DNA of 64,000 nt from Adineta ricciae (taxonomy: Eukaryota > Rotifera > Eurotatoria > Adinetida > Adinetidae). Under the pieces are notes generated by a model, which saw nothing but the letters and a program-made list of their open reading frames with translations, did not search any database and was not told where the DNA came from. The DNA lies in contig CAJNOJ010000216.1 of the NCBI GenBank assembly GCA_905250025.1, positions 1 through 64,000 of the forward strand, read 5' to 3'. The position numbers and the translations under genes are program-made. Shown piece after piece: positions 1-12,319 of the stretch (positions are counted from its first letter, which is position 1; the number at the start of each line of letters is the position of its first letter).

Positions 1-65
1 CATATTGCCGCTTAAAACATTATCGCCTAAAAAATTGATCCTTTGTCGCAAAAAACGGGTTAGAA

Positions 66-362
66 AGTGTTCATGAAAAAACTAACCTCGGATTCGAGTT
101 CCTCGGCCCCGATTACCCTTCGGTCAACCCTTACTCGACAACAAAAAAATTTCATTGCTCAATTAGCAATTAGCTAATGAGGTAATTAGAATTTCAGAAA
201 TCTAACAGCGGATTCGGATTCCTCGACCCCGATTACCCTTCGGTCAACCCTTACTCAACAACAAAAAAAATTTCATTAATTAATTAGCAATTAGCTAATT
301 GGAATTTCAGAAATCTAACAGCGGATTCGGATTCCTCGACCTCGATTACCCTCCGGTCAAAC
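66..362. repeat. Tandem repeat, about 113-120 base unit, roughly 2.5 copies
   Basis: The phrase gattacccttcggtcaaccc recurs at about 111 and 231, with a diverged third copy at 344. The units are therefore 120 and 113 bases long. Each unit also carries a stretch of cag-aaatctaacagcggattcgg and an AT-rich ttagcaattagctaat core, itself a small palindrome. No reading frame runs through it. It may be the end of a longer satellite that continues outside the window. Confidence 0.8.
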
Positions 363-418
363 TTCGTTCTCCACTGAGGGTCACTGAATAGTCACTATCG
401 AACAGTGATGTGAAAGAA

Positions 419-470
419 CGAACCAACGAACCAACGAACCAACAAACCAACAAACCAACAAACCAACATC
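419..470. repeat. Minisatellite of 8-base unit aaccaac(g/a)
   Basis: Six to seven copies of the octamer aaccaacg or aaccaaca follow one another. The last base switches from g to a halfway along the array, which suggests stepwise expansion. No gene is evident around it. Confidence 0.85.
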
Positions 471-616
471 AACTCGTTTTTTTGTAATACCTGCTCGACG
501 CATAACCCTCCTTTCAGTAGAGGGAATAAGAATTCTCTATATAGCTGAAAGACTACAGCGATTAGACAACGAAATCTACCTTGTTCAAAACCACCAGATC
601 GGATCCTGTGAAGCAA

Positions 617-2440
617 TTAGCTAGACGAAAATTGTTTTTCATCTATCTATTTTTTTTTATTTAAAATTGTTTTTTTTTTAATATTTTTTATATAAATAAC
701 TTGAATAAATGAATGTACCAAAAATTTTAAAAAGCAATGAAAATCAGGTATGAAAACCTGAAGAGACCTGTTGGATGCTGTCGGAATTCATTGGCAAGAT
801 TCCAGATGACTCGTTCTAGGTAGTAACACGATAAAGAAAGAAGAGAAAACAAAGGTCATCATGCGTATACCATGATGGTCAGTCAGCAAGACATACGTAT
901 ATCACACGAACGAAAAATGTACAAAAGAGAAAAACGAAGATGAAAGAATACAAATCGAACGATGACTTTAATAATAGTTGTCAAGATATCTGTTGCTAAA
1001 CTAATTTCGTCCATAACATGACCATAGCATTCAACAAATACATTTTAAAAGCTCAGTATTAGAGCTTAGCCTATTAATTACTTTTAAATATTTCAGATGT
1101 TCAAAAAAGTCTGAAAAAAACAAGGGGAAGAAGACTAGACTTTTTCCATACCACCAACTAGAAATGACAAACTGTATATATGAAAGAAGAAAGAGATAGA
1201 GAATATTCTATCGTCTTAACAAATGAACAGAAAACGATGACAAGCACTATGCAAAGGGTGGAGGAAAGAAAGACCTGAAACGTGGAGATCGCCCCGTAAC
1301 AGTCAGTGCTGAATAATTCATCATTATATATACAGCCTTATGCGCATTAACTGCCAAATTTTTTATTACTTTCTAAAATGGACACATCTCGTCTTTGAGT
1401 AATTTTGTCTACTAGTAGTCTACAATTAAAGATAAATGTCGCACTGTACCTTAAAGTATGTGAATATTTTGAAAACAATTAAACTGTAGGCTGTGTAGGA
1501 AGTTCACATACAATCATATTTATTTCAAATATACAAATCTTTTCTACTACAGCACATTTCATATTGTAGTGAGACAGATATCGAAAGAAAATGTAAATAT
1601 GGAAAAACTATTTTCACAGTAAGGTTCCGTTATTAGTGTCATGGCGTACAACGGTCAAAAGAGTATATTTCAATATGAGAGTAATCAACGAAATCGTCGA
1701 CGACATACAGAATACCTTGCACTCGTACAGTAAGTTGCTGGTGATGACAATGGAAGAAGCAATTGTTCATTTACTGCTTTGAGAAATATCAGACATGTCT
1801 GGTAACAACAGATAGAGCTAATCTTCAATTTTCAATACCTATGAACACATCAATTCTTTTTCCTTCTAGCGTCATTTCATACGTCGAAGATGTTACTTGA
1901 ACTTGGAAAGCGAGTTATCTTTCGTTAATTTTTTAGCACTTACATAATAAATACTTATCAGAACAAGAAAACGAATATTTTTAACCTTTGCCTCTTTGTT
2001 ATCTATGGAATTTTGCATGATACATATTTCTTTTATTTCAGATATTTCGACGCAATTCGCTGCCCATTACTTTTTTTCACTTATATGTTACTGCAGGAAA
2101 GTCCGTTCCTTGGTACGATCATCTCTGTACAAACATAGAAATGAAAGAATTTAATATTGGCTCATGAACTGAATCGCTCGATCGGTGTTTGGCAGAGATG
2201 ATGTGAAAAACCGATATTTTTTCTTACTGTTATTCACTCAATACTCCGAGAGCAAATACGATACATTTATTCCTTGGGCTTCGTGTATTTCAAATCTAAT
2301 CACACTTAAGAGGTAAGTAAATATCCATTATATTGAAATTCTGATCACAGTGAATGCTGATGAATACGTTTTGTAAGAAAGAAGAAAATATAGAAAAGAT
2401 TGATTTCGTTATGCTTCTTTTCACGTATTTCAGATGGTAA
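617..2440. other. Non-coding stretch upstream of the first lectin gene
   Basis: No convincing coding exon is seen. The stretch is AT-rich, with poly-T/A runs near 650-700. Its last bases before the ATG at 2441 read as a splice acceptor (tatttcag at 2426-2433), so a 5' untranslated exon and promoter probably lie inside this stretch. Confidence 0.45.
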
Positions 2441-4038
2441 ATGGATAATCATCAATTTCGTTCGATTCTTTTAAAGCTTCAAGATCGTTTGAGTGATAAC
2501 GACCGTCAACGTTTACATTTCTTCCTTGGAGACGATATTCCGCGACGAATACGTGATAATCCAACGTTGACGGGTACATTGAGCTTACTTGAATGTCTTT
2601 TTGATCAAGACAAAATCAATGACCAAGATTTCTCATTTTTGATTAACGCTTTTAACGAGATACAATGCATCGATGCCGTTAAGCTACTCGGAGGTAATTA
2701 TCATCATTGACAGACACAAAACTAAGTACGATAAGAGCTTATGTAGCTGACTCAGAAAAAATACGACTATTATGTTCGGTTACGTATGTGGCACTATTAA
2801 TCATTTAGATGTCAGAGGCATATTTAGAAGAAGAAAGAGGCCCTATTACGTCGAAAGATGAATAATCCTACTTCTATTTTTGTAGCGATATTACTTGACA
2901 TTTTTTGTTCAGAATACAAGCAGAGAATGAAAGCCAGTCCTTGTAATCAGTCAACATTAACATCTATAATGCCTCCGTTAAATGAAGAAGTTATTCATGA
3001 TCAAGAAGACGGTAGCAGTACTACGTGCAATCGTAAGTTAAATTGATAAAATGAAAATGAAATCCAATGAATAATATTCAATTAGTTTTACAGCAAATCA
3101 ACACTTACGGAAATTATAACAAAATAATCAATAGTAGCAATACAAACATTAATCCAGTGACGATAAATGTAGATAATCAACAGTTTTTATCGTCAAAATT
3201 AGGTGAACATCGTTTGGTACATTTCTCATTGAAAATCAATAAATATTTGATTTGTATTGTTTTATTGTTAATGATCATTCTTGCGTTATTATTATTCAGC
3301 GTTTTTATTCTTAAGTTCAAGAGAAATCATCCAACAGATCTTCGCGAACAATATGAGCGACTATTAGAAGCACACAAAAGCAAAGAGAAAATCATATCTG
3401 AAATGCAAACACAATTAAATAAGACAGTCAACTTACTGAACAACGAGAAAAGTAAATGAGCGATTTCGTGTACGACCATTAAGCACCTTTTCTTTGTAAT
3501 TTGTTTAGAAAATTCATTCGTCTTATCAGGTCAAATATTTGGTCATTCAAACGAGAAATCTTTTGACGACTCGTTAGCTGCGGATTTTAAATATTTACCT
3601 TATTTGAATGGCTTCTGTGCACAAGATAACGATGACGGCTTAGAATCGTATCAGTTCTTCTACTTATCTCCGCTAAATGAAAAACAAATAATCGAATCGG
3701 ATGTTCATGGAAATCAAACAAAAAATTTCAAAAAAAAGTTTGATTTTTCAGGAAAAAACGAAAGAATCATCCAAGTTCAAGGAAGATTGGTAAAGAAAAG
3801 CGTGTCTTCATCGAATGGAACAAATCAAACAATTAGTGTGATTACTGGATTGGAGTTCATTTCCAACGAAGGTCGCGTCAGTCCATTATACAGTGATGAA
3901 TTAGGTGAGGAATTCAATGAACAATATGATGGATATACATTAGGATATGTGACAGGCAGATCAGCGCAATATATTGAACAACTGCAATTCATCTGGTATC
4001 GAACAAAAGAAACAAATTCGGATGAAGATTACTTGTAG
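2441..4038 (+). CDS. DED-TM-jacalin-like lectin membrane protein, copy 1
   Basis: Four exons fit splice and phase rules: 2441-2693, 2913-3032, 3086-3451 and 3509-4038, giving 422 residues. Residues 1-84 form a death-effector-like helical bundle (LSDNDRQRLHFFLGDDIPR, then a hydrophobic LLECLF helix). A single hydrophobic span follows at about 178-200 (LLLMIILALLLFSVFIL), flanked by basic residues. A short heptad-like segment (LREQYERLLEAHKSKEKI) covers about 209-245. The C-terminal 170 residues resemble a jacalin-like lectin, with ESYQFFY, DVHG and IIQVQGRL, ending GYVTGRSAQYIEQLQFIWYR. No signal peptide is seen, so a type II topology is inferred, with the DED inside and the lectin outside. 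DEDs normally recruit other DED proteins such as caspases or FADD-like adaptors. Ligand and partners are unknown. The ATG at 2434 is followed quickly by a stop, so 2441 is used. Confidence 0.75.
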
Positions 4039-4505
4039 AACACATTTTTTCACAAATTTCTTTTCATTGTTAACACGAATAAATTTGCATTTGTTAAGAA
4101 TGAAGGGATCGTGTTACATAGTGCAAGCAAATTTGCTTTTCTTACTCGAGATAATAGTAAAATCGCCAGGTTTGATTTCTGTCTTTCGATGGAATCACAC
4201 TTATTTTCTGAATTCAATGCAAAGAATTTATTCTTATCTGCGCAGTTTTGTTAATTCTATCTTCGTTCTGCTTATCACTGGACTCTCTTGTCTAAACGTA
4301 TAAGAAACCTGTTTCTCTTTCGTATTCATTCCATTCTTGATGTTTTTGTTTGGCACTAAAGTAATCCAGCACTACGTGAAAATATCTCATCGAATCGAAC
4401 GATTCCAAACGTGTTCCTTCATTCAATGACTAATTAAACCAATGATCAGTTTTGAAGTAAAGAAAATCTCAGCAGATACATGAACTTTATCCCACATTAC
4501 AGAAA

Positions 4506-5752
4506 ATGACAACAAATCAAATAAAAGAGGAACATTTACGTAGCGTTCTCGTGGGAGTCCTTCATCTGTTGAGCGAAAACGATCGACAAAGTTTTCATTT
4601 TCTTATTGGAAGAAACGTTCCGCGACCGATCCAAGACGATCCAACCTTTCAAGGAACATTAAATCTTATTGAAACGTTATTCGACCGAAATAAAATCAGT
4701 GTTAATGACATCTATTTTCTTATCGATGCTTTTAGAAAAATCGGCTGCCATGCGATTGCAAAGGTTTTACAAGGTAAAATCTTTTCCTCGCCATTAAGAT
4801 TGAATCTTAACGATTTTGTCACATTTTAGATTACCAAAATCAAATTCAATCAAATTCAGGGTCATCTGAAAATGGACGATTGATTGATGATCTAGATTTA
4901 GAATCAGATGCGCCGACTGTACTACTACATGATTGTGAGAAACTTCCTACGATAATAATGAAATTATCGGTAGACGTCTTTTTCATTCGTTTAGATCGGA
5001 AAAAACATTCAGAATTATCTTCATCATCGAAAAGTACAATTTATTTCATTATCGTTTTATTGACTTTAATGGGATCAGTTATAATTGTGTCTGTTTTCTT
5101 TAACAGAAGTGTTCCGATAAACGTCGCAACGAATTATACAGGAGGAACGGGTTGTTCCTCAACACCAAGAAACGACAACGAGATCCTGATAGGAACATTG
5201 AGTCTTTCGATTGAAGATAAACCATTGTTTATCGTGGGAAAGAAATTCGGTGAATCAAATGCAACAAAATTCGATGATTCTTTACATTGGGATGTTAGCT
5301 CTTTGCCTTATTTCTACGGATTTTGTCCACGAGTTGATTCAGAGGGTTTAGAATCATACCAATTCTTCTACGCATCATCACAGAATCGCCAACCTAAGAT
5401 CAAATCAGATGTTCATGGAACTCAGCCGAAAAATTCCCGATCTGATTTTGATTTTTCGGAAAAAAACGACAGAGTCATCCAAGTGCAAGGAAGATTGGCA
5501 AAGAAAAGCATGTTTTCACTGAGTGGAATAAATCGAACGATTAATGTTATTACTGAATTAGAGTTCATTTCCAAGACAGGTCGCATCAGTCCATTATACA
5601 ATAGATCAATGCAGGAAGAATTGAGTGAAAAATTTAGCGAAGAATACGAGGGATATGTATTAGGATATGTGACAGGCAGATCAGCGGAATATGTTGAACA
5701 AATACAATTCGTTTGGTATCGATCCATAGAATTAGAATCCAACGAAGATTAA
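4506..5752 (+). CDS. DED-TM-jacalin-like lectin membrane protein, copy 2
   Basis: Two exons (4506-4773 and 4830-5752) give 396 residues and lie 467 bases downstream of copy 1 on the same strand. The death-effector-like domain spans about 5-90 (LLSENDRQSFHFLIGRNVPR). One transmembrane span lies at about 158-180 (FIIVLLTLMGSVIIVSVFF). The lectin-like part runs from about 205 to 392, with FDFSEKNDRVIQVQGRL, VITELEFISKTGRISPLY and GYVTGRSAEYVEQIQFVWYR. The two copies agree over most of the DED and lectin parts. They differ in the linker: this copy lacks the juxtamembrane heptad segment and has one intron instead of three. Sequons such as NYT and NRT sit on the presumed outer side. AATAAA signals at 5801 and 5805 follow the stop. 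The family call rests on motif reading. Confidence 0.8.
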
Positions 5753-5800
5753 CTTTCGAACTCTCCTTTGTATACTATTCCAGTTGTATATATAAAAATT

Positions 5801-5810
5801 AATAAATAAA
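5801..5810 (+). terminator. Polyadenylation signal (overlapping AATAAA) after the second lectin gene
   Basis: Two overlapping AATAAA hexamers lie about 50 bases after the TAA at 5750-5752, in the expected place for 3' end formation of the upstream plus-strand gene. Confidence 0.6.
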
Positions 5811-8130
5811 CCTATGGTGATATTTATTTTTATACAGTTATTGTTCATTTAAATATATCAAAAGGGATTGAATATTTTTATTTATTCTCATATGAGTACC
5901 TCGTTATCTTATCATTGAATATGACAGGTTCCGTCTGCTACGTGTCTGTTTTTGACTTTTCGACCATCTTCTTTTCTTCAATCACGTCTCGACCAATTAT
6001 CTTCTGTATGAAAGTGTTTAAATCCTCACAAAATACTCATCATATACGATCTTAACAATGCGAGTAGTAATCTCCATGACAAATGGTGATCCGATACTAA
6101 ACAAGTGACAAAAATTGAAAATGGAAGATTTTGGGTTCATATATACAACGTTCAAATCGACAGTTGATATGGCATTATGTCGTAACATTAGTCGTTTGAG
6201 CATAGAAAAATTGAAAGAAATCACTGGTGCATTCCAGTTTTGTACATACAAAATTCCAACAACTGATTCAGCCGAACTTGTCATAAGAAAAGATATGTTT
6301 GGCTTTGGGGTCAAAGAGTATCTTGTTGATCGATTTTATTAATCTATTGCGACCAATAATCAAATGGCGTATAGATTGACTCGAAACAGCATAGATCTGT
6401 TACTTTTGTTTGTATTCTACCGTGTTGAACTGGCATCTTTTATTCTCTTTTTGTAATAAAACTTCTCGAGAATCAAACATGTATTACTATTGTTAGAGAC
6501 AATTTTGAAATATAACAAGAGCCCGAAAATATCAGTTGACGGGAAGGATGATCGTATAGCGATCATCGTACTTTAAATGATCCAGTACCGAATTCGGAGT
6601 TTTTGAACATAACGTATTGCAGATTCGGAGTATTCGATTCGAATGAAATTTATGAAGGATAATCATGAATTAGAAGTTTGATAGTTTGCACGACGAAAAA
6701 CATTCGATTTGGTTCCCAACGATGTTTCCCACTTCAAAACCTACACTGATTGAAGGCTTTTTATCTCACAGAATCGCACACACAAATTTATGTTTCTTTC
6801 TATTCCAATTCATTGAAGGAAAAAATAGAAACGTGACATGAGTTGAACGAAGACGAAAGGTCGAAGTTAGTATCAAATGAGATCACTCGAAGTGAAATCG
6901 TATCGACAAAATGCATGGACACCAAGCATCTCGATCGATCTACCATAGAACACAGTGTTCACAAAAGAGATCCTAAATAAGAATAGTTTCGACTGACTAT
7001 ATCAATGATTTACAAAGAGAAATACTTTACAAGCCAATTGGATAGAGTTGTGATATTCCGACTGACAAATTGACCAGAGATTAAATGCCTATAAGTGGAA
7101 GAATTTGTAGTAGGGGAAGATTATGAATATTTTTAAATCAACAGCACAGTGAAGAAATACGATTTCGTTTGACTTTGATCAGGAAGAAAATGGATCCGAG
7201 GGCGAATAGCTGAAAGACTCGTGTAATATTAAGATAAATGTTCGATTATAACGCGAAATAAGTTCCGCGTTCGAGCGATCTCAATCAAACAGGATCGATC
7301 TTTTTCAATGGTCAAATGAATTAAAATGATAAAATCGTTGATGATCATCTCACGCCTCCTATAATAATAACAACAGATTACCTCTTCAGGAAAAAACGAA
7401 AGAGGAAAAAAGATTTTACTTCACAACAGAGTTGGACAAAGGACTAGATAGAATGTTAAAACGTTGTCTTGTGTTCATCTCTGATTAGGACGAATATGAG
7501 CAACCAGCGATGTAGTCAGGATTTCCAGACCAATGGGGCTATTTGAACAACAAGATCTTCTGTAAAAGAACTGCTTCATCGTCTTTCTTTTTCATCAATT
7601 ATAGTATCTCGCTTAAATCATCCGAAGAGGTTCTCATCGATGAGACTGTGGAATTGTTTTTGTCCTTTGATCAAACGACAGAGCTTGCACAACTAAAACG
7701 CGCTGATATAAAACCAGAGCTATGTCTTTTCTGTTTCATGGTTTTACTGAAATCTAGACTCATCCAATTAACTCCAAGATATTATATACGATTGTCCATT
7801 TGCTCTTTTTCTATACGTCTGCTAAGGAAGGATCAAGTTGAAAAGATCGATGGTGATCTTTCTCTCTTATTTAAGCGGCTATCACTTTCTCTTTCCGATC
7901 AATTTCGATCGACGAACATACGCAACAACACTTGTTGACTTCATGGTAAGCATGTTTAACGCGTTCTTCGATTGCGCTGATCAGATTTTTTCACTCTGTG
8001 TTCATATCAACATCTTCGAGGTCATTCTTTTTCTCCTTTGTAACCTCGATGAACAATCATTCTCTTTCTACTGATGAAACATAGACAAGAAACAGCCTGA
8101 TATATACGGGAGATATTAATCATTTCGGTC
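5811..8130. other. Long stretch without a supported gene
   Basis: Small open frames exist on both strands (for example plus 6115-6342 and a frame at 7543-7938 that lacks an ATG start). None resembles a known family or is flanked by convincing splice signals. The expected first MIB/HERC2 domain and ZZ finger of the downstream mind bomb gene were looked for here and not found. The stretch just before the N at 8138 stays open in the mind bomb frame back to about 8085. Confidence 0.4.
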
Positions 8131-11100
8131 TGACCTANAAAGGTATATTCAAAGGTGCTGTTGTCGTACGTGGTGCTGATTGGGATTGGGGTGATCAAGA
8201 TGGTGGGCCAGGTGGTCAAGGAAAAGTTCAAGAAATTAAAGGTTGGGAAAATGAATCTGGACGAAGTGTAGCAGCTGTTGCTTGGTTACATAATCCACAT
8301 GTAGCGAATGTTTATCGTGTTGGACACAAAGGAAAAGTCGATTTAAAATACGTACAAGAAGCAAAAAATGGTCAATATTATAAAACGCATTTACCTGTTC
8401 TTGGTGAACATATCGAACGTCTTGTGCCACCGCTTGAGCTTTCACAGTTTTCCGTTGGCGATAAAGTTCGTGTTATGTCTGATATTGATCTAGTTAAACA
8501 ACTACAAGAAGGTCACGGCGGATGGAACATACGTATGGCGGATGTTTTAGGCAAGGAAGGACATGTTCATCGAGTTACGGAACGTGGTGATGTTCGTGTA
8601 CAATTTCACTTAAATGATGAAAATAATCAAGAACAATCGTCATCATCAATAGCACAACAAAATCGTTGGACATTTCATCCGGGAGCATTAAGTAAAATAC
8701 ATTCTTTCGCCACTGGTGATCAAGTTCTTATCTGTGCCGATGAACAACGTTTACGACAAGCACAAAAAGGACATGGAGAATGGTCACACGACATGATCGG
8801 TGTATTGGGAAAGCAGGGAAGGGTTTTACAAGTTTATGGTGATGGAGATATCCGTGTCAGCGTCAATGGTCAATCATTTACATTTAATCCACAATGTTGT
8901 GTGCCATTGACAACAACAGCAACACCATCAGCAGCAGCTAGTTTACTTAATTCTACAAGTCATAATACACTTCAGGCATATCAAGCTCAACAACAAATGG
9001 AATACGCTTCAAGCGTTGATTGGAGTTTACACGGTGGTTCATCCATCGGTGGTGGAACAACAAATTCATCGTCTTGTAAACAAATGTTAATCTATAATAC
9101 GCTCTTGGGACATAACGATGCATTATCATCATCGGCCATTGTTCGAGATGCAGCTCAAGGAAAACTTCAAGCTGTTCGAGATGCATTAAACAAGAATCCA
9201 CAATTAGTAGGATCATATTCCAATATATTCTTTTATTAACCTCTCTAATTTTCCTAGGTTGAAAGCCGATCTGGTGACAAATCTGCATTAATGTTAGCAG
9301 CACATCAAGGCCATATAGATATTGTTCGCATTCTTCTCTCCCATGGAGCTAATTTAGAACAGCGTGATGCTGATGGTGACACTGCACTTCACTATGCGTG
9401 TTTTGGTAATCAACCCGATTGTATATCGTTATTATTATCAAAAAGTGCAGACATCAATTCAATTAACTCCACGGGTTGTTCGTCACTACATATTGTAATT
9501 AATAAACAATTGTTAGAGTGTACAAAAAGATTGTTAAGCAATCAACAACCAGCCATCGATGTTAACTTACAAGACATTTATGGAGATACCGCACTACATG
9601 ATATTGGTAAACATCGATCACTTTAGGATATGATTACATGTTTGTTTGTCTTTCTAGCAAATACTCGTGTTTTCGGCCATTTTGCTGGTCTTGATGAATT
9701 GTCTTCATGCGGGACTCATTCGAGCATTTTGAATCTAATCAAACAATTAGAAGAAACGCGTCACCAAACGAATCTTCTTCCATCCGAAGGAACATCGCCT
9801 GATCGGTAAATGAAACCATTTCAAAGTTTATTCATCTAAATGTTCTTGTTTTGCGCAAATATTTCAGTTCCAACAACGAATGTGTCGATGGGCGAGAACT
9901 AATCGATCTTCTACTTTCTGTACCGAATATAAATTTCAATTTAAAAAATAAACGTGGATTTAATGTTCTTCATCATGCTGCACTCAAAGGAAACGCTTAG
10001 TATGAATATTATTCTTCATTGACACATGTCTATTCTTCTTTTTCTAGTGTGACATACCGATTAATCGAATTATGTCGACAGTTAGTCGATTCGAAGAAAG
10101 ATGATGGTTTCTCTTCTCTTCATTTAGCTTGTTTAAATGGCCATTTGTTAGTTACTTGTTTATTATTGCGTTGTGGACATGCGACAGTTGAGATTTGTAA
10201 CAGTCGAAAACAAACTCCACTTCATTTAGCCGTTGCCCAAGGACATTCATCCATTGTTATTCTTTTAGTACGTGATCATCGAGCGTCAACTAAAGTTCTC
10301 GATGAAGATGGTGATACACCGCTACATTTAATTCTTTCAAAGACTCAACAGTCTGACGATTCCTGTCTAACATTATTAGGATCGGATTTAATTCCACAGA
10401 TGCCTGTTGATTATCGTCAAATACCAAATATTGTTTTAGCTGCATTTTTGATAAAATGCGATGCACCGTTATTGGTTAAAAACCGTCAGAATAAACTACC
10501 TTTGGATTATGTCAGTGATCAAAAATTGAAAGAATATTTTATCCTATTGAATCGCTCAGCAATTATCAAACAAGTTATGCCGAATACATCAGCATTATCA
10601 CCGTGTATTATATGCGATGAATGTCCCGCGGATATTTTGTTTGAACCATGTAAACACAAAATATCTTGTAAAGAATGCTGCGTCAAAATGAAACGATGCG
10701 TTTTGTGTCAACTAAATATTGATGCTAAATATACACACGGTAAGAATCTCGTCTCATTCTGAGAAGATCGACTTCCGTAAGGAAATATTTCATGTCATCA
10801 AATAGTAGAAAAGGAGCCATTAAGTGTTATCAGGAGGAGATTCGCGCGTACTTGAACATGGCATCCTGTAAAGTTCAAGATTTGAATTGAGAATATTAGT
10901 TAATCAATCATATCTTTGTTTATTTAGATGGTCAGTTGATCAGTAGTCCTTTGGTAGGTGCTACTCGACATACTCATCGATTACCATCAACAACTACGGG
11001 TAATATAAATTCTGATGGAGAAATTATCAACAAAGTCGTACGTGACCTTGAAACGAAAGTTCAAGAATTAGAAGACGGACAATCATGTTCGATTTGTATG

Positions 11101-11223
11101 GAACGAGCACGAAATGTCGCTTTTCTATGTGGCCATACCGCTTGTTCAAATTGTGCTCATCCATTGAAAACCTGCCATATCTGTCGAAAGCCTATCACGA
11201 AAAAAATTAATCTTTATTCTTAA
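8085..11223 (+). CDS. MIB: Mind bomb-type E3 ubiquitin ligase, 5' part missing
   Basis: Six exons are readable: about 8085-9206 (including an N at 8138), 9258-9606, 9658-9805, 9868-9999, 10048-10739 and 10928-11223. The order matches mind bomb proteins. A MIB/HERC2 domain comes first (GAVVVRGADWDWGDQDGG, VYRVGHKGKVDLK). Two REP-type repeats follow (GHGGWNIRMADVLGKEGHVH; GHGEWSHDMIGVLGKQGRV). Then come ankyrin repeats (GDTALHYACFG, QTPLHLAVAQGH, DGDTPLHLIL) and two C-terminal RING-like fingers (CIICDECPADILFEPC; CSICMERARNVAFLCGH...CHICRKPI). The family ubiquitinates Delta/Jagged ligands to drive their endocytosis in Notch signalling. The first MIB/HERC2 domain and the ZZ finger are absent. 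Two RINGs rather than three favour a MIB2-like member, but this is not certain. An AATAAA at about 11305 follows the stop. Confidence 0.9.
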
Positions 11224-12319
11224 GAAATATTTTATCCTTCAGTGTCTCTCACTGTTGTTTTCTTTTCCTCTAGTAACAAAAGAGAATATTTGTCATTTAT
11301 TACAATAAATATTTTCAAAATTTTCGAGAAATTCTAGCTATTCTACTCTGTATCAAACTGAACAGTGAAATTCAGTCTTTAATGCAAGAATGATGCAGAC
11401 AATATATTCAAGATCAATGAAGGATGTTTCCAGGAATCTTTACGGTTAAAAAAGCTCATCGATATCGTCTACGATATGTAATCTATTTCTTATATAGTTT
11501 AATCTGTATTTGTCAATCAATATTGCAAAAAAATCTTTGTCACGATATTTGATGTTATTGTATAACACATTTGGGCAACAATAAAACTCCAAGTAGCATG
11601 ATATATGGTTTTCACTAGATAAAAAGTGCTTTCAATACGATCATCACAGCTGATAAATAATTCTTGACAAACAGAAAAATACGAGAAAACAGCTGAAAAA
11701 ACATTGTTCACTAGCCTTGGATAACAAATTAAACGTTTCCAAAGCGTTCTACGCGGTCGGTTTTACCTTATCATATATTACACAGTCAATATTTGTAAGT
11801 CGAGTGGTGGACTGTTTTTTTCCGTCACATTCATTGATTTGCATATGTTGCTGCTCTCTCGGGTAAAAGAAAGTTTTTTGCTTTAATGGTTGTGACAGCG
11901 TCGTTTAGTTGTCTTTGACACACGTTCAAGTAATAATGTATTCGTTAAGCTTAATGAGACAAACCGAAATCGAACAGAATCTAAAAGTTGTTCTTTTAAT
12001 CTTCTACTTTAGATAATCTTATGTTCAGATATGTCGACGTTACCGAGACATGCGTAGTTTTTGTTAATTTTGTCTCATACATAGATCAACAGGATTTATC
12101 GAGCTCGACGAAATTACTCAGTTTACTTTGCTTGAAAATGAAAATAGAATTTCGAAACTGTTCTTATTAGAATCACGAGAAAATGTCTCGTCTTCCGACA
12201 TAAAAAACACATTTTACACAGCAACCGTTCTAATCCGTGTAAAGAAGTTCTTCAGAACTCTTGAATTACGTTTGTTTTGCATTGTAAAACAAGTGTTGAA
12301 TATTATTTCATTGAACTTA
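11224..12319. other. Intergenic stretch, nothing recognised
   Basis: This lies between the mind bomb stop and the first ATG of the LicD-type gene. The frame of the next gene stays open upstream to about 12128 but contains no ATG before 12320, so that part is treated as 5' untranslated sequence. Confidence 0.5.

Noticed and set aside
7543..8074. Possible 5' exons of the mind bomb gene
   Set aside because: The frame has no ATG start, and its translation shows none of the MIB/HERC2 or ZZ motifs expected there.
12128..12319. Longer N-terminus for the LicD-type protein
   Set aside because: The frame is open but lacks an ATG before 12320, and 12320 places a membrane anchor right at the start, as expected for a type II Golgi protein.
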